A DNA stretch of 64,000 bases from Cadophora sp. MPI-SDFR-AT-0126 (GCA_020747065.1 JAGMVK010000008.1:868001-932000); one strand, 5' to 3'; shown: positions 1-12,831, numbered from the stretch's first letter. The notes: generated by a model not told the origin, from the letters alone. Numbers and translations are program-made.

Positions 1-1701
1 TCTTTCTCCCGCAGTCTTGGAGGGAGTGCTTCAGTCCGGCAGCCAAATAAGGAACGAACTTGGTGACTGAACCTCGGTGGGCAACAGCTCCAGAGACACC
101 TTGAGCAACGAGAACACTGTCACCCTCGGAGAAGTAACGAGCAGTTCCAGCATTGCTCTTTTGGCTGTCCTTGGCACCAGAACCAGCCTTCTTGTCTTGC
201 ATAGCATCGATACTGCCCATGCCACGATAAGCCTTGACAAGCTTACCTTCGCGGCTGACGAAGGAAGTTCCTGGGGATTCGGTGGTTCCGGCAAGAAGAC
301 CACCCATCATGATGGTAGTAGCACCCAATGCCAATCCCTTGACAATGTGACCTACGTTCTGAATGCCACCATCGGCCATGCAAGGCACGCCAAACTTGGC
401 AGCGAAAGAGCTGACGTTGTAGACAGCAGCGGCTTGAGGACGACCAACAGCCATGACTTCTTGCGTGATGCAAGCACTGCCACTACCCATTCCAATTCGG
501 AGACCATCAACACCAGCTGCGATGAGAGAAGCAGCTTGCTCGCGGGTAACAACGTTACCGCCAATAACATCCAATCCAGGGTACTTCTCCTTGATGTACT
601 TGATCATCTCGATCTGGTACATGCTGTTTCCTTGACTACTATCCAAAATGACAATGTCCAATCCAGCATCGACCAGCTTTTGAAGACGGATTTTATCCTC
701 TGGTCGGGTGCCAATGGCAGCAGCGCAGATAAGTTGCTTGGAGTCTGGGAGCTTGGAAGCCAATGGGAAATGAAGGTTCTTGGTCAAATCCGACCTGGAG
801 ATCATGGAAACAAGGTTTCCTTGGGTATCAACGATTGGCAGCTTGCCTTTCTTGGACTTGGCAAGGATCTTGTTGGCTTCTAGGAGAGTGGTACCCGCAG
901 CAGCGGTGACGAGATCGGTGACCATAACGGCAGATACGAGCTGGCTATCATCGTCCTCGAATTGGATGTCTCTGTTTGTGACGATTCCGACGAGCTTGGA
1001 CCCAAGTTTACCATTTTCTGTTCCTGGTTAGCAGATGCTCTGCCAACGGTACATTGAATCTGAAGTGCTGATTTGACTTTGTCATAAAGAGCATAGTTTA
1101 TTCCCCATGACCTTGCGGTCAATACGGATGAACGAAAGTTATTTGTAATTGGTAATAATCATGAAAGTCTGGTGTTTTGGAGTTTGGAGAGGCTGGTTGT
1201 CTTACCAGTAACTGGGAAACCACCGAAACCCCACTTCTCCTTCAAGGCCTTGACCTCTCCGACAGTGGTGTTACGGCTGAGCACAACGGGATCGAGGATA
1301 AAACCGTTCTCGAATCTCTTGACCTTCTGAACCATCTCGGCTTGCGCATCGGCAGAGCAATTATGGTGAATAACACCAAGGCCTCCCTGCAATGCCATAT
1401 GTGTAGCCATCTCGTGCTCCGTGACGGTGTCCATAGGGGAGGAGACAAACGGTGTCTTGAGGGAAATTCGCTTTGTGACTGGAGAATCGAGGACGACTTC
1501 GGAGGCAGCAAAGCCAATATAACCTGGGAGGACGAGAAAATCATTGTAAGTCAATCCACCGTGCTTCTTTGAGTCAAGCAAGGACTCGATATCCAGACCA
1601 TCGCGCTCCTCATATTCCTTGAGGACCTCGAGGGCCTTTGTGTGGTCAAGGATCTCGCTAGCGGGGCCAAAGTGCGACTTAACGCCGTTTGTGTGAGGCA
1701 T
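1..1701 (-). CDS. IMD: Inosine-5'-monophosphate dehydrogenase, 5' part (runs off the window)
   Basis: Converts IMP to XMP with NAD+, the rate-limiting step of GTP synthesis. Exon 1 is 1701..1206 and exon 2 continues from 1023 off the left edge. The 182-nt intron (GTAAG...CCAG) splits a Gly codon and restores the frame exactly. Residues 1-165 carry the N-terminal barrel part ([20 protein letters not shown]). Two CBS-like segments follow ([32 protein letters not shown]), then DSSQGNS, and the catalytic-loop motif [13 protein letters not shown] with the nucleophilic Cys at about residue 350. About 506 residues are visible; the family is usually near 530-550, so only the C-terminus is missing. 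It is followed upstream by a 1.5-kb intergenic region and then a divergent IQGAP gene. Identity is certain. Confidence 0.97.
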
Positions 1702-2555
1702 CTTGACAAGAGAAAAGTGGTGATTAGGAGAGCGGTGTAATTAATGAAGCAAGAGAGTCGACACGTAGTGGGCAAGGTGAGGTGGAAATGTATAGTCGAC
1801 GGGTTGAAGTTGCCTTCTCCCAAGTAAGAAGAAAAGAGGAAGAAGGGTTTCGCGAAATTTGATTTTTGGCGGTGGGGTTTGCCGCGCTAGGGATTAATGT
1901 TCTGCCGGCCGAAGCTTGGGTCTTTTGAGCTTAGCACCAGTAATACCAGGTCTAGCAGGTGAAGCAATTCTGGTACGCGGCTTTGCGCTTTTTATGAATG
2001 ATCAGTGGCAGAGGTGACACGTACTATGAGGATGGTTCTCCTGGCAGTGCTTGAGCATGGAATATATCGAATTCGCAATCCTATGAATTGCCTATTTACT
2101 TCACTTGATACTTACTAAGCGAACTTGGAGCTTCTACCCTCAAACGAACCCTCAATCAACATTGCACTTGGGGAATTATGTTGGTTTGAATGCCCTTGGT
2201 CATCTGTAATTTGCTGCAAAGCTCCATTCGTCTCTAAGATTTCGTTCTGAAGTTTCGCAAGCTCCAGTGACTTGGATTTGCCTTCTAATTCTGAGAACTT
2301 CTGCAATGTTACGGTTTGCTATAGCTCAAGGATACTGACCAGATGCAAGCCGGCAAAACCATAAGTTTCTGACTGACACCGCAGGAGGATATAATACAAC
2401 ACACTTCATGCAGAAATCCGCCGTCTTCTGTGCAGTGGACGAGTTGTAAATTCAAACAAAAGTTTTGTCCAGGCGATTCTTTCATAAAGTGCACTAGAGG
2501 CGGCCGCATTCATGCATAAAGCCGGGTGAAAAGCGGGGCTGGAACTTGCAGATGA

Positions 2556-2577
2556 GGCTGGGCTGGGCTGGGCTGGG
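2556..2577. repeat. GGCTG pentanucleotide repeat
   Basis: Four to five perfect tandem copies of GGCTG in the IMPDH-IQGAP intergenic region. No coding meaning is visible. Confidence 0.85.
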
Positions 2578-2862
2578 ACATGGGAGAAGAGAAGTTGGAT
2601 GAAAACAATTACACAAAGACAACCACAATTAATCAACAGAGGCGACAAAGTCGAGAAAAATGACGAAATAGTATACTCGTAATAAAGCTAGCTCCAGCAA
2701 ATTTGCAATGTTGAGTGACTCTGTGCTGTCGATACTTTCCAACGCTTGGATGTTCCTTCCACGCGCTACCCGTGCAACGCCATTTTTTTGTTGACTTTCG
2801 GGAAAGATAAACAAAACCCATCCTTGCCCAACACCCCTCCCTCCTTGTCCCACCAACACCAC

Positions 2863-2892
2863 CACTCACACTCACACTCACACTCGCACTTC
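2863..2892. repeat. CACTCA-type simple repeat
   Basis: Tandem hexanucleotide repeat (CACTCA and near variants) about 300 bases upstream of the IQGAP start codon, inside a long pyrimidine-rich stretch. It could lie in the promoter or 5' leader. Confidence 0.8.
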
Positions 2893-3190
2893 TCTTCCGA
2901 CCTCTCTAATTATAATAATAACCGTGGCTGAATTCGCATCCCTCAATCTCTATCAACCGTCATCCAGTCTCAGCATCCGTGTGTTCCTGCGCTGTGCGCC
3001 TTATTTGAGTCCGCTATCGATATCGAGGATCTTCCCGAGATATTCTCCGCGTCATTCCTCTTGCATCCAATTTTTTTGAGACCCAAGAACGTCGCTCAGC
3101 CTGCCAGGCGGCCTCGACCATATGTACACGACATAGGCGCTGTCCTAAATTGACATCCGGCGAAGACATCAAGAACCACATCCACACGCC

Positions 3191-6100
3191 GTGATGTCGT
3201 ACCGTCACCCTCTCCGACAAACACAGACGGCCGACTACTACTCCACTACAAAGCGGCAGCCTTCCAACGCTTCCACGGTATCGTCAGCATACTCTAACTC
3301 CTCTGGGGCCTACGATCTCAGTAGAACAAGCACGCTGTCTTCAGCGGCATCGAGCGGATACACAAGTCACAAACGGGGTGTGAGCGAGGCAACAGGCATG
3401 GCTCCGTCAGCAATTGAGAGCAGGGTGTCTAGAAGTATCGAATCAAGTCCAGACAGTGCATACAAGAGTGTCCGACAATCTTTGCGACCCCTCCCTCAAC
3501 CTCCAGCGCCGGCCCCTCCTTCCCATGTCCGAAATGGACTTCATTCACGGACACAGAGCATTGATGTGTTGAAGACCTCATTCGGAGAGCAGACCCCAAC
3601 TCCAGCCTCACGCGCCATTTCGATTCGACCCAATTCGATGATCCTCAGTCGCGCCGACTCAGTAAATGTCCGTCCCAATAACATACGAAGCAATACATTG
3701 CAGCATCAGCATAGCCCCTTGACCGCCCCTGATCTGCAGCAGCTCCAGCGGTCCTCAACAAGTCAATTGCGAACACTTTCTAAGTTTGCTGAAGATGCCA
3801 ATCCAGATGAGTTTACGATCACGAATCCTGCTCAGGAAGTTGTTGGTTTGCATGGGCGCAGACGACTGCAACGACATGATGCAGCAAAGGGATCAAACAA
3901 CAATGTAGCGCTGAGTAGAGGAAATGCATATGGATGGGAAGGCCGAAATTGGATGGACAAGCAGAGGCAGTTCTTGCAAGCATACGAATACCTCTGTCAC
4001 ATTGGTGAAGCCAAGGAATGGATCGAAGATATCTTGCAGCGCCCTATTCCGCCAATTGTTCAGCTCGAAGAAGCCTTGCGAGATGGTGTTACACTTGCGG
4101 AAATTGTGGAAGCATTATACCCCGACAGAAGAATCCGCATTTTCCGGCACCCAAAACTACAGTTCCGCCATTCTGACAATATCGCTACCTTCTTCAGGTT
4201 TCTTGCAGAAGTAGAATTACCTGATCTGTTCCGCTTCGAGTTGATTGACCTCTACGAGAAGAAGAATATCCCCAAAGTCATATATTGTATCCATGCGCTG
4301 AGTTGGCTATTGTTTAGGAAAGGAATTGTTGATTTTCGTATTGGAAACCTCGTTGGACAACTGGAGTTCGAGCATCATGAACTGGAGGAGATGCAGAAAG
4401 GACTGGATAGAGCAGGTGTTAGCATGCCCAGTTTTGGGAATATGGGAGCCGACTTTGGAGTCCCTGAGCCCGAGCCTGAACCAGTAGAGAGCGAGGAGGA
4501 CCGGATCGATCGAGAACTGGGCGAGAACGAGATGGCCATCCTGGATTTACAAGCACAGATTCGCGGAGCGGCAGTTCGAATGCGTCTTGGCGACACTATG
4601 CAACGACTCTGGGATTCGGAAGAAATGCTAATCGAATTGCAATCGATCATTCGTGGCGACTTTTCTCGACAAGTCGCTGAATATCGTCTCAACATGCGTA
4701 AATTCGCTGTCAATCTCCAAAGTCATGCCCGCGGTTTCATCGTCCGTCAACGTCAATCCAACCAAGAATCGTTCTGGAAAAGCCGAGAAGCAGATGTACT
4801 GAAGTTGCAGAATCTAATTCGGGCGAAGAAAGCTCGAGATGAGGTACGCATGATGAGATCTGAATTGAGACAAGAAGACGTTATTGTCAGGGAATTGCAG
4901 GCTGGCATTCGAGGTTTCCTTGTTCGAAAATCTATGGCAGCTCAAAAGAGAGAGACGAAGACTGTGGTTGGACCAGTGAAGGACTTGCAGGCTGCTATTC
5001 GTGGAATGTTGTTGAGAAATCATGTTGCCGATGACCACGAATCTCTTTGGCGCGAAGAAAGCTCAATCAGTGCGATTCAGGCTTTCGCAAGAGCCATGCT
5101 GACAAGAAACCAGGTTTCTCACCAAAGAGAAGCACTTCAAGCATCGACGCCAATCTGGAGAGCTCTTCAAGCATGCGTTAGAGGACAATTACTCCGCAAG
5201 CAGGTGGCATCAACGAAGCAGGAACTCAAGGCTCATTCTCCCCAAATCGCCACCATTCAAGCATTTGCGAGAGCCGCTGCTGCTCGACGGAAAGTTGATG
5301 CGACTCTCTCCGCGTTGCAGAATGAAGAATCGTCCATTCTTGAAGTCCAGACACTCGTACGAGGAATGCTGCTTCGCATGAGAGTCGCTTCTGATTATGA
5401 AGCGCTGTCCGCGCAAACGTCGAAGATTATCCAGCTCCAAGCTTTGGCTCGTGGATGTCTACAACGACAAGAAACTGGGGCTCTCCTGGACAGCCTTCAG
5501 ACCCATACTGCAGAGATCGTCGAACTCCAGGCTCTATCACGCGCGGTTCTACTCCGAAACGATATCGGTATGCTCTTGGCTGAATTAGAAAACGAGGAGG
5601 ACTCGATCATCGCTATCCAAGCCGCTGCTAAGGCATCTCTCGTTCGTGCCAAGTTCCGCGAGAAGCAGCGTTTCTTCAAGGAGAACATGGAGAAGATTGT
5701 CAAGATCCAAAGCTTTGTTCGGGGTCGTCTGCAAGGAGAAGCATACAAGAGTCTCACTACCGGCAAAAATCCTCCTGTCAACACTGTCAAGAATTTTGTC
5801 CACCTTCTCAATGACAGCGACTTTGACTTCAACGAGGAAATCGAATTCGAGCGCATGCGAAAGACTGTTGTCCAGCAAGTCCGTCAGAACGAGATGGCTG
5901 AGCAGTACATTGATCAACTGGACATCAAGATCGCCCTATTGGTGAAGAACAAGATTACTCTGGATGAGGTCGTCAAGCATCAGAAGAATTTTGGTGGCCA
6001 TTCAGGAAACCTCTTGGTCAACACTTCGATGGTTTCTGGAAATCAATTCGATTTGAAGGCCTTGAATAAGAACTCAAGGAAGAAGCTTGAATCTTATCAG

Positions 6101-8205
6101 CAGCTCTTCTTCACACTTCAGACCCAACCTCAGTACCTGGCCCGACTCTTCAAGCGCATTCGAGAGCAAGGAACGGCAGAGCGAGATGCAAAGCGCATCG
6201 AGACTCTAATGATGGGTCTCTTTGGATATGCTCAGAAGCGTAGAGAAGAATACTATCTGCTGAAACTCATCGCCCGCTCCGTCAAGGAAGAGGTCGATGG
6301 TGTGCATACCATCCAGGAATATCTCAGAGGCAATTTCTTCTGGTGCAAACTTCTCGCAAACTACACTCGTTCGCCAAGGGACAGAAAATACCTTCGAGAA
6401 CTCCTTGGTCCCTTGATACATGCCAACATTATCGAAGATCCTGCGCTCGATTTGGAAAGCGATCCTATGCAAATCTACCGCTCAGCGATCAACAATGAAG
6501 AGCTTCGAACAGGGCGACCCAGTCAACGTCCCCTTGATATTCCACGAGAGATTGCAATCAAGGATCCTGAGACTCGCGATATGTTCATTGACCATCTCCG
6601 CGATCTTCGAGAGATCTCTGATCAATTCCTGCTCGCCCTAGAAGCTCTCCTCCACAAGATGCCGTACGGTGTCCGCTTCATCTGCCAGCAAACGTTCGAG
6701 TCGCTCTGCGAACATTTCCCACGAGAGCCCCAAAGGCATCTCCTACATATCGTTGGCCACTGGCTTTGGAGATTCTACCTACAGCCAGCTTTGACTGCAC
6801 CCGAGTCGATGGGCGTGGTAGAAAAGCAATTAACGCCGTTGCAGAAGCGAAATCTCGGCGAGGTCGCAAAAGTCCTTGGCCAGGTCGCATCTGGTAGATT
6901 GTTTGGCGGCGAGAACATTTACCTCCAGCCTCTGAACGCCTACGTAGGAGATGCGATTGAGCGAATTACTGACATCTACTCGAACATTATTTCGGTTCCA
7001 GATGCCGAGGATACCTTTGACATCGATGAATTCAACGACCTATACGCACGAACAAAGCCAACTCTCTACATAAAGATGGCAGATATCTTCTCGATCCATC
7101 ACCTCGTCGCCGCCGACCTTCCTCACATCTGTCCCAACCGCGACGATATGCTACGAGAAATCATTCAAGAATTGGGGAGTGCAAAGAACAATGAGACAGA
7201 GATGTTGGGTGTGACTTCAACAGAAATCCAAATGAACTTGAATCCCAAGCTTCACGACATTGAAGATCCTGAAGCGGAAGTCAAAGCACTCTTTATGGAG
7301 ACCAAGCGTTGCGTTCTGTACATTATCCGAGTTCAATCAGGACCCAACCTCATGGAGATCCTTGTCCGACCAATCAGTCGCGAAGACGACATGAAATGGC
7401 ACTCTCTCCTCCGAGAAGAATTTGCTGAGGGTAGCAAGACAAGAGGAGCATACTCCGACGCCAATACTCTTGTCGACATCAAGTCGATGTCTTACAAAGA
7501 GCTGAAACGAACAGCACTTGAGAACATTATGAGACTCGAGCAATGGGGACGAATATCTCGACAAAATTACTATCAAGACATCTTGAACGCCATCGCCTTG
7601 GATATCCGGACGAAGAGCAGAAGGAGAGTGCAAAGACAACGCGAGCTCGAAGGTGTCCGCCTGACATTGGCCAACTTGAACGAAAAAGCTGAGTGGCTCG
7701 AGTCGCAAAGAAAGAGTTACGACAATTACATTGAGCAAGCCATGATGACATTGCAAAAGAAAGGGTAAGTTTTGCTCTCACGTCATTCGAATATTTCTAA
7801 TAATCCCACAGCAAAAAGAGATTCCTCATGCCTTTCTCGAAGCAATACAACCACGAACGAGAGCTCGAACGATCGGGTCGTAAACCCAAATTCGGATCCT
7901 TCAAGTACTCCGCAAGAACCCTTTCCGACAAAGGCGTTCTTGTCTCGTGGAAAGGGTATGACAATCGTGAGTGGGACAAGATCAACCTTACAATATCTTG
8001 TGATGAGGTTGGCATCTTCTTCATCGAAGGCAGCAAAGGTAGCATTCAAATCCCAGGAGCCAGCGCCCAGGTACCTATGGACTCGCTCCTGGCTGCTCAA
8101 TTTGCCAACCACCAATACATGGATCTCTTCGAGGGTTGTATGAGGCTTAATGTTAATTTGTTCTTGCACTTGTTGTACAAGAAGTTCTACCGGACGGATG
8201 GATAG
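3191..8205 (+). CDS. IQG1: IQGAP-family scaffold (Rng2/Iqg1-like) with CH, IQ, RasGAP-related and RasGAP C-terminal domains
   Basis: IQGAPs assemble the contractile actomyosin ring and septum by binding actin, calmodulin/light chains and Cdc42-type GTPases. Predicted length is 1655 aa. Exon 1 ends at 7764, a 47-nt intron (GTAAGT...CCACAG) splits a Gly codon, and exon 2 is 7812..8205. Order of parts: disordered Ser/Pro-rich N-terminus (1-250); calponin-homology domain (about 260-380); roughly a dozen IQ-like repeats with LQxxIRGxLxR spacing (about 450-850); GRD (about 980-1210, with the MPYGVRFICQ segment); RasGAP_C region (about 1430-1600), which the intron interrupts near its end. IQGAP GRDs normally bind but do not activate GTP hydrolysis; this is family knowledge. 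The chosen ATG is the first in frame, directly after the 5' leader. Identity is very likely; the symbol is by homology with yeast. Confidence 0.95.
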
Positions 8206-8689
8206 TGATGGAGTGATATGCGATGGTCTGTTTATGGTAGCTTCTTGGTGTTTTGCATTTGGCATGGTTATGGCGTTGCTTCATGCAAGGAGATGGGTCA
8301 GAAGGGTTTGAGGAAACGGTGTTGAGTGTACATATGTTTCATTCAGGATGGAGTGGTGGAGTGGATATTGCTAGAAATATCATGACGAATCGAATGCCTT
8401 TACTACTCTAAACTATTTCTTCGTGGTTTCACTGGGGACCAAGTCTTGAAGTTGAGGTGGCAAGTCCCTTCCCGTCGTAGAAGAGATTCAGAGCAGGAGC
8501 GAGAGTCAGATGCTACCTGCCTGCTCTGAGTATCCATTGATCTTTTTAATTTTCAAGCCTTGAACTCTTTCTCACAGTCATCAATGCATCGAACCCATTT
8601 CAAACATCAAGATCCTTCAAGCATCACGATCAATTCAAAGCATCACCCAGAAACAATAATAAGCACAAGAGTACGCATCTACAGCCACA
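8206..8689. other. Intergenic region, IQGAP 3' side to the GPI-like protein gene
   Basis: No gene seen. The distal part (about 8530-8689) is rich in CATCA/TCAAG motifs and is probably the promoter and leader of the next gene. Confidence 0.5.
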
Positions 8690-9580
8690 ATGCGCCACCA
8701 CGGCCCTCTTCTTCACCTCATTTTCGCCATTCTTCATCTCCCCCGTTCTTCATCGCTCGTTCTACCAACTCCCTCAGTGAATATCCGCGTCCCTGCCTTT
8801 CCCGAGCCGACTCCTCCTCCATCTCAACAACTCACCCAGAACCCGTCGTGCTCACTCCTCTCCCAAGCTCTCTCCATCTGCGCCGTGCTCACGCCAGGAT
8901 TCGTCACTCTTCTCCCACCACAACAAGCACACTGCCTCTGCTACTCCAGCACAGTCTGGGCGCCGAACGTCCTCGATGACGCTGTCAAGACATGTGCGGA
9001 TTTCGCGAGCACCACTGCACCCGGAGCATTCCCTCCGTTGATGAATTTAGAGGGCTTCTGTCTCAGTGTGGGAGATGTGGATAAGAATGCGCCGGCAAGT
9101 GTACAAGCCACTCCAAACGGCAGTATATCAGGTAGTGGAATGGGAGATACGCCTGGGAGTCCGAATGGAGTTGTGACGGGCTCGTATGTGCCGCCAAGCA
9201 TGCCGACTTATGGAGCGGGCAGTGGAGGTATAGCGAATGGAGGACAAGGTGGTTCGGAAAATGGATCAGATGGTTCCAACGGAGCTGGTAACAGTGGCAG
9301 TAATGGATCTGGAGGGTCTGGCTCTGGCTTAGGTGGACAATCTGGTCGGCCGTCAGCAATAGCAACCCTCATCCCAACTCCAACAGTTAGCTCTGGCTCC
9401 ACTAGCTTAGGTACGCTCACGCCTACGACAAGCTTCTCTTGCATGACAATCACAGTTGTGGGTGGAGGAGCGGGGGCTACAAAGACTGCGGATGGGGCAG
9501 TGAGGAATCGAGGTGAGGTTACAGAGGCGGAGGTCATACTGGTCAGTCTGGCGATTTCGGCGCTGATTCTTTTTTTATGA
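8690..9580 (+). CDS. Secreted, probably GPI-anchored, Ser/Gly-rich surface protein
   Basis: Single-exon gene for 296 aa. The N-terminus (1-24) is a signal peptide (hydrophobic LLHLIFAILHL then SSSLVLPTP). Residues about 50-130 form a compact cysteine domain with six Cys, including a CLC pair, followed by a low-complexity Gly/Ser/Asn linker (about 140-225) typical of cell-wall spacers. The C-terminus ends in a hydrophobic tail (VILVSLAISALILFL) after a small-residue stretch, as expected for GPI attachment. The Cys spacing resembles a common fungal GPI-protein family but is not a clear CFEM domain, so I give no function beyond cell-surface location. The opposite-strand open frames across it are by-products of its repeats. 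Confidence 0.8.
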   Translation: MRHHGPLLHLIFAILHLPRSSSLVLPTPSVNIRVPAFPEPTPPPSQQLTQNPSCSLLSQALSICAVLTPGFVTLLPPQQAHCLCYSSTVWAPNVLDDAVKTCADFASTTAPGAFPPLMNLEGFCLSVGDVDKNAPASVQATPNGSISGSGMGDTPGSPNGVVTGSYVPPSMPTYGAGSGGIANGGQGGSENGSDGSNGAGNSGSNGSGGSGSGLGGQSGRPSAIATLIPTPTVSSGSTSLGTLTPTTSFSCMTITVVGGGAGATKTADGAVRNRGEVTEAEVILVSLAISALILFL

Positions 9581-10906
9581 TTGCCGCCCTGCTGGGCGGG
9601 GCATTTATTCATTTTCTTAGGGCGTAGAAAACATACGCATAAGAGAGGGAGGGGAAGAACGTGGGGGCATTTTAGTTGACACTTGGTTTTGGAAGAGCGT
9701 TAGTACTTTGATTACGTCCTGCTAGACCTTAGTAATAGAGCATTGGAATAGAATTTTGATTTCTATCCATAGATTTCTCAGTTGATTGCTCATCGGATTT
9801 CCATCAATAACCCCCTATCTAATGGTAATGTCTGGTTAACTTTCGGTAGGAGAACAATGCCGGAAAATGGGACCGACACTTGTGCCGTAACCGAAGAAAG
9901 TCCGCGAAGCGAAGCGCAATCGGGAGAAACCACAACAACAAGGCCCGAAACCCCCAAAATTGAGGGAAGGGAGGTGTCCTACGGACCTATAACTTCGCGA
10001 TTTCTTCAATCAATTAAATGACAGAATTATTTTTAGTTCTTGCTCACAGCGGCGAGATCATTAATTCGTCTGTCAAGGAAAGGAAAAATCAACTGTGGAT
10101 GTTGTTGAAAGGGCTGTGAATGGAAAAACAAAACAAGCCCCGATATCAAGAAGATCTCATAGAGAACAAGAACCACGTCCATCGACACTAAGGGAAAAGA
10201 TCTACGGCTATTTCAGTCCTTCAAGCCAAAGACCAAAGAGAAAAAAGGTTGGCAGGAAACCCCAGCAAAACTCATTCAGAATCCTACACTCGAATGCGTA
10301 GGAGTGGAGAGCAACGAGATCGAGCTGTGGATGAAATGGAGTAAGTCGGGGACGAGGTATAGTCTGCGGGCTATAGTTTCGATTTGGAGAGCAGTCTCTA
10401 AAGTAAAGCTATGAGAATGTAAAGGCACAACGTGCTGCTGGTATTGACACCATTTTGGATCAGGATTCGCTCTCATGGATATTTGGGCGGGCGCCTTACT
10501 GGTGCGATATATTCTTGTTACTACCATTATTCGTGATCACCCGTAAGCATCTAAGCTGCAGGTGAATTGACGCAAGCAAAGATCTAGGTGGATGAACCCG
10601 AGTCCGGGTGAATAATTTGACTTGACAGCTCTCTTCACTATACGGCCTCTATTTTTCATTGCTGCAATCCCTTCATTCAGCTAGCTAGCAGCTCCTTTCG
10701 CCCTCAAGGCTTGTCCCTCAAGGCTTGTCCCTCTATCTTATGACCAGAATAGTAGCTCATACCCGCTCTTTATATGTCCTTCGAAAAGATCCTGCAATGT
10801 CGTCCATCGCTGTTTCGATTGCCCTCCTGATGCCGCAAGAGAACCATATCAAATCGGAGCTACATATACACAGTACTCAGCACGATCACTCAGCCAAATT
10901 CCCTCA
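9581..10906. other. Intergenic region without a supported gene
   Basis: Two short plus-strand open frames (9782..10021 and 10095..10301, the second rich in Lys/Arg) could be read, but neither has a homologue I know, convincing splice sites or a stable context. A 14-bp tandem repeat lies near 10.7 kb. Confidence 0.45.
10701..10733. repeat. 14-bp direct tandem repeat
   Basis: The unit CCCTCAAGGCTTGT occurs twice in direct succession, followed by the first five bases of a third copy. It lies downstream of a minus-strand gene. Confidence 0.85.
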
Positions 10907-11796
10907 TCATTTCCGTCCCTGAGTCCGTCTCGCGATCTTCATTTGTCTCCTAGCAGCATATACGGCTCCCCGTCCCCTCTGAAGTCCTCCGCCACCTCCA
11001 CCATTACCACCGCCGCCACCATTCTCTGAACCTTGTGACCCAACTCGGACTGGCTGAGAATTAGGGTTCTGTCTTGGATCCCGTTCGACTATCCCTCTAC
11101 CTCCCGTAGGTCGATTATTGTACGCCTGTCCCATATTGACATAACGTGGCGATCCACTGTTCACATTATTTCCAGCCATACCACGAATCGAGAACTCGTT
11201 GCGAAGAAGTCCAGAAGCAGGAGAGGAGCCTTGGTGGTGAGAGAGCTGAGCCCGGGTTCCTGAATCTGCAGCTGGGCTGAAACCACTGGTAGTGGTCATG
11301 GGAGTCTGAGGAGGTCCAGGGATGTAGACTGGTGGGTATGGGTTTGGAGCTGGGGTGCTGTACGTGGCTCGGGGTCCAGTGGGAGCGGGTGCTGGATTGG
11401 AGATGGAGCTTAGGGTTGGGGGTGTGTTTGATGGGAAGGGGAATGGGAAGGGTTCATTTCCAACTAGATTAGTTGTCAGCTTCATCCTCAGATAGCAAAG
11501 GATTCATTCAAACAAGAGTCCGTTTCAGGTGAATGGTAAGGAGGGAAGTAAACAATGGTCCTTGACCTACAGTACTTTGACCAAGTGTAGAACTCAACAT
11601 GCCACATCTTCTCAAGCTCGCTGTACGCGCCGTAGCCGCCATGGACTCTGATCTGACTGTTGATAAGCCCGTAGTCGAGATCGAAGTTTTGGCTGGTAAT
11701 GCCCCAAGTCCGTGCCTTCTGCTTGATGTTGACGATGCATGAAGCATAGAGAGGAGTGGTAGGGACGGTGCCAACGGGGCTATACTGTAAAGACAT
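10907..11796 (-). CDS. Uncharacterised protein, member A of a tandem paralogue pair
   Basis: I do not recognise this family. Exon 1 is 11796..11571, a 107-nt intron (GTAGGT...ATCTAG, phase 1) follows, and exon 2 is 11463..10907, giving 260 aa. The N-terminal 75 residues are globular (FDLDYGLINSQIRVHGG, then KMWHVEFYTWSKY). The rest is disordered: Pro/Ser/Thr-rich, then poly-Gly with an RGRG segment and a basic end (RRQMKIARRTQGRK), which suggests nucleic-acid or protein binding but does not prove it. Its N-terminal part matches the next gene upstream on the same strand, including the exact intron position. An in-frame ATG 126 bases upstream would add 42 residues; I preferred the inner ATG because similarity to the paralogue starts near it. 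Confidence 0.75.
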
Positions 11797-12495
11797 CGTC
11801 GCTGTACTGTGCCTATTTTTCGAAATTAGTGGTGATGAGGGAGAGAGAGTTCGAGATTGGTCTGTGGTATCGCGTGATAACCCCGCGATGGATTCACTTT
11901 TGGCGAGCCAAGATGGCTTCAAATTTGGCTAATCCCGTGACCAGTGTGAAGTCTACGGTCTCCCTTTGAGACAAGGCAAAGAGTGAGACAGATGATAGAG
12001 CAAGTAAGGTACCGTCATTTTACCTCTCCTGTCGGCAAGTTAGTTGTTGTTAGCCAGAAAAGCTTCTGGGAAGGCGTGTGGTTATTGGTAAGAAACAGCC
12101 ATCGACAACGGATTCTGTCACACATGGACATGCATCTAGCGGTCCCTTACAATGAGACTCGACCCTCGCCATTGAATCTTTCCGAGGAAGGACAATGATT
12201 ATATTCACGTATTAAATATAGTCTGGTACGACTCTTTTTGGACCTCCTTCCTTTACCCTTAAGACTGTAAAGGACTTGAGACCCACCACAGAAGCACCAC
12301 CATCACCAACCGAATCCAGAGTTATCCATGTTTCCTGTTCTGTAGTCAAATTTATCATGTGTGTCTTTCATTTGTGTGAATATACGGACGATCTCGAACG
12401 TCCTAACGGTCAAAGTGGCTGACGAAAATATCTGCTGTTATAAGTATCGATCTGTCTTGTTGATTTTTGTTTCCTCCAATGTCCATACGAAAGTT
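11797..12495. other. Spacer between the two paralogues
   Basis: No gene seen. It contains the promoter of member A and the 3' side of member B, including the end of the extra open frame after the member B stop codon. Confidence 0.5.
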
Positions 12496-12831
12496 TTACC
12501 GCTTGGGGGAGCTGCATTCCCACAAGTCACCCTCAGCAAACTCCTCGAAGTTTCGTTTAGACCAATATCTAGGGTCCAGAGGAGTTCGTTCTGGAGGCCA
12601 GTCACCTGAATGGAATATGTGTGGCATTGCGCTACAATTTCCTGGAGTAATTGTATGTTCACCTTGGAGATAATGGGTGGGAATTTTATTTCCTATTCTC
12701 CAGCCTAATGGTCCAGGATGGGCAACGAATTGATGAACGTTTGTTGATACTCCATATGGAATCTGATTAGGTTGACCATGCGTAGGACCAAACTCACTAA
12801 TTCCATGAGGAAATATTTGAACGTGTCCATG
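12496..12831 (-). other. In-frame open extension after the stop codon of paralogue B
   Basis: Directly after the TGA of the next gene (12834..12832) the same frame stays open for 111 codons to a TAA at 12498..12496. The translation is coding-like, rich in Trp, Pro, Gly and His (HGHVQIFPHGISEFG, HPGPLGWRIGNKI, DPRYWSKRNFEEF). I found no donor/acceptor pair that removes the TGA and keeps the frame. The TGA context is AAT TGA CAT; one C-to-T change of CGA would create it. Either the gene is truncated by a recent nonsense mutation or the stop is read through. Confidence 0.7.

Larger units (their letters stand above)
1702..3190. other. Intergenic region between IMPDH and IQGAP genes
   Basis: Divergent promoter region of about 1.5 kb. 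It contains two simple repeats (listed separately). A 63-codon minus-strand open frame (2115..2306) with a coiled-coil-like composition is preceded by a TTGCAG acceptor-like site, but I could not build a gene from it. The last 350 bases before the IQGAP start are pyrimidine-rich, as is common in fungal promoters and 5' leaders. Confidence 0.5.

Noticed and set aside
77..883. 268-codon plus-strand open frame
   Set aside because: It lies opposite the IMPDH exon, and its amino-acid make-up (Ser/Thr/Asn/His-rich) is what the reverse strand of a conserved gene gives.
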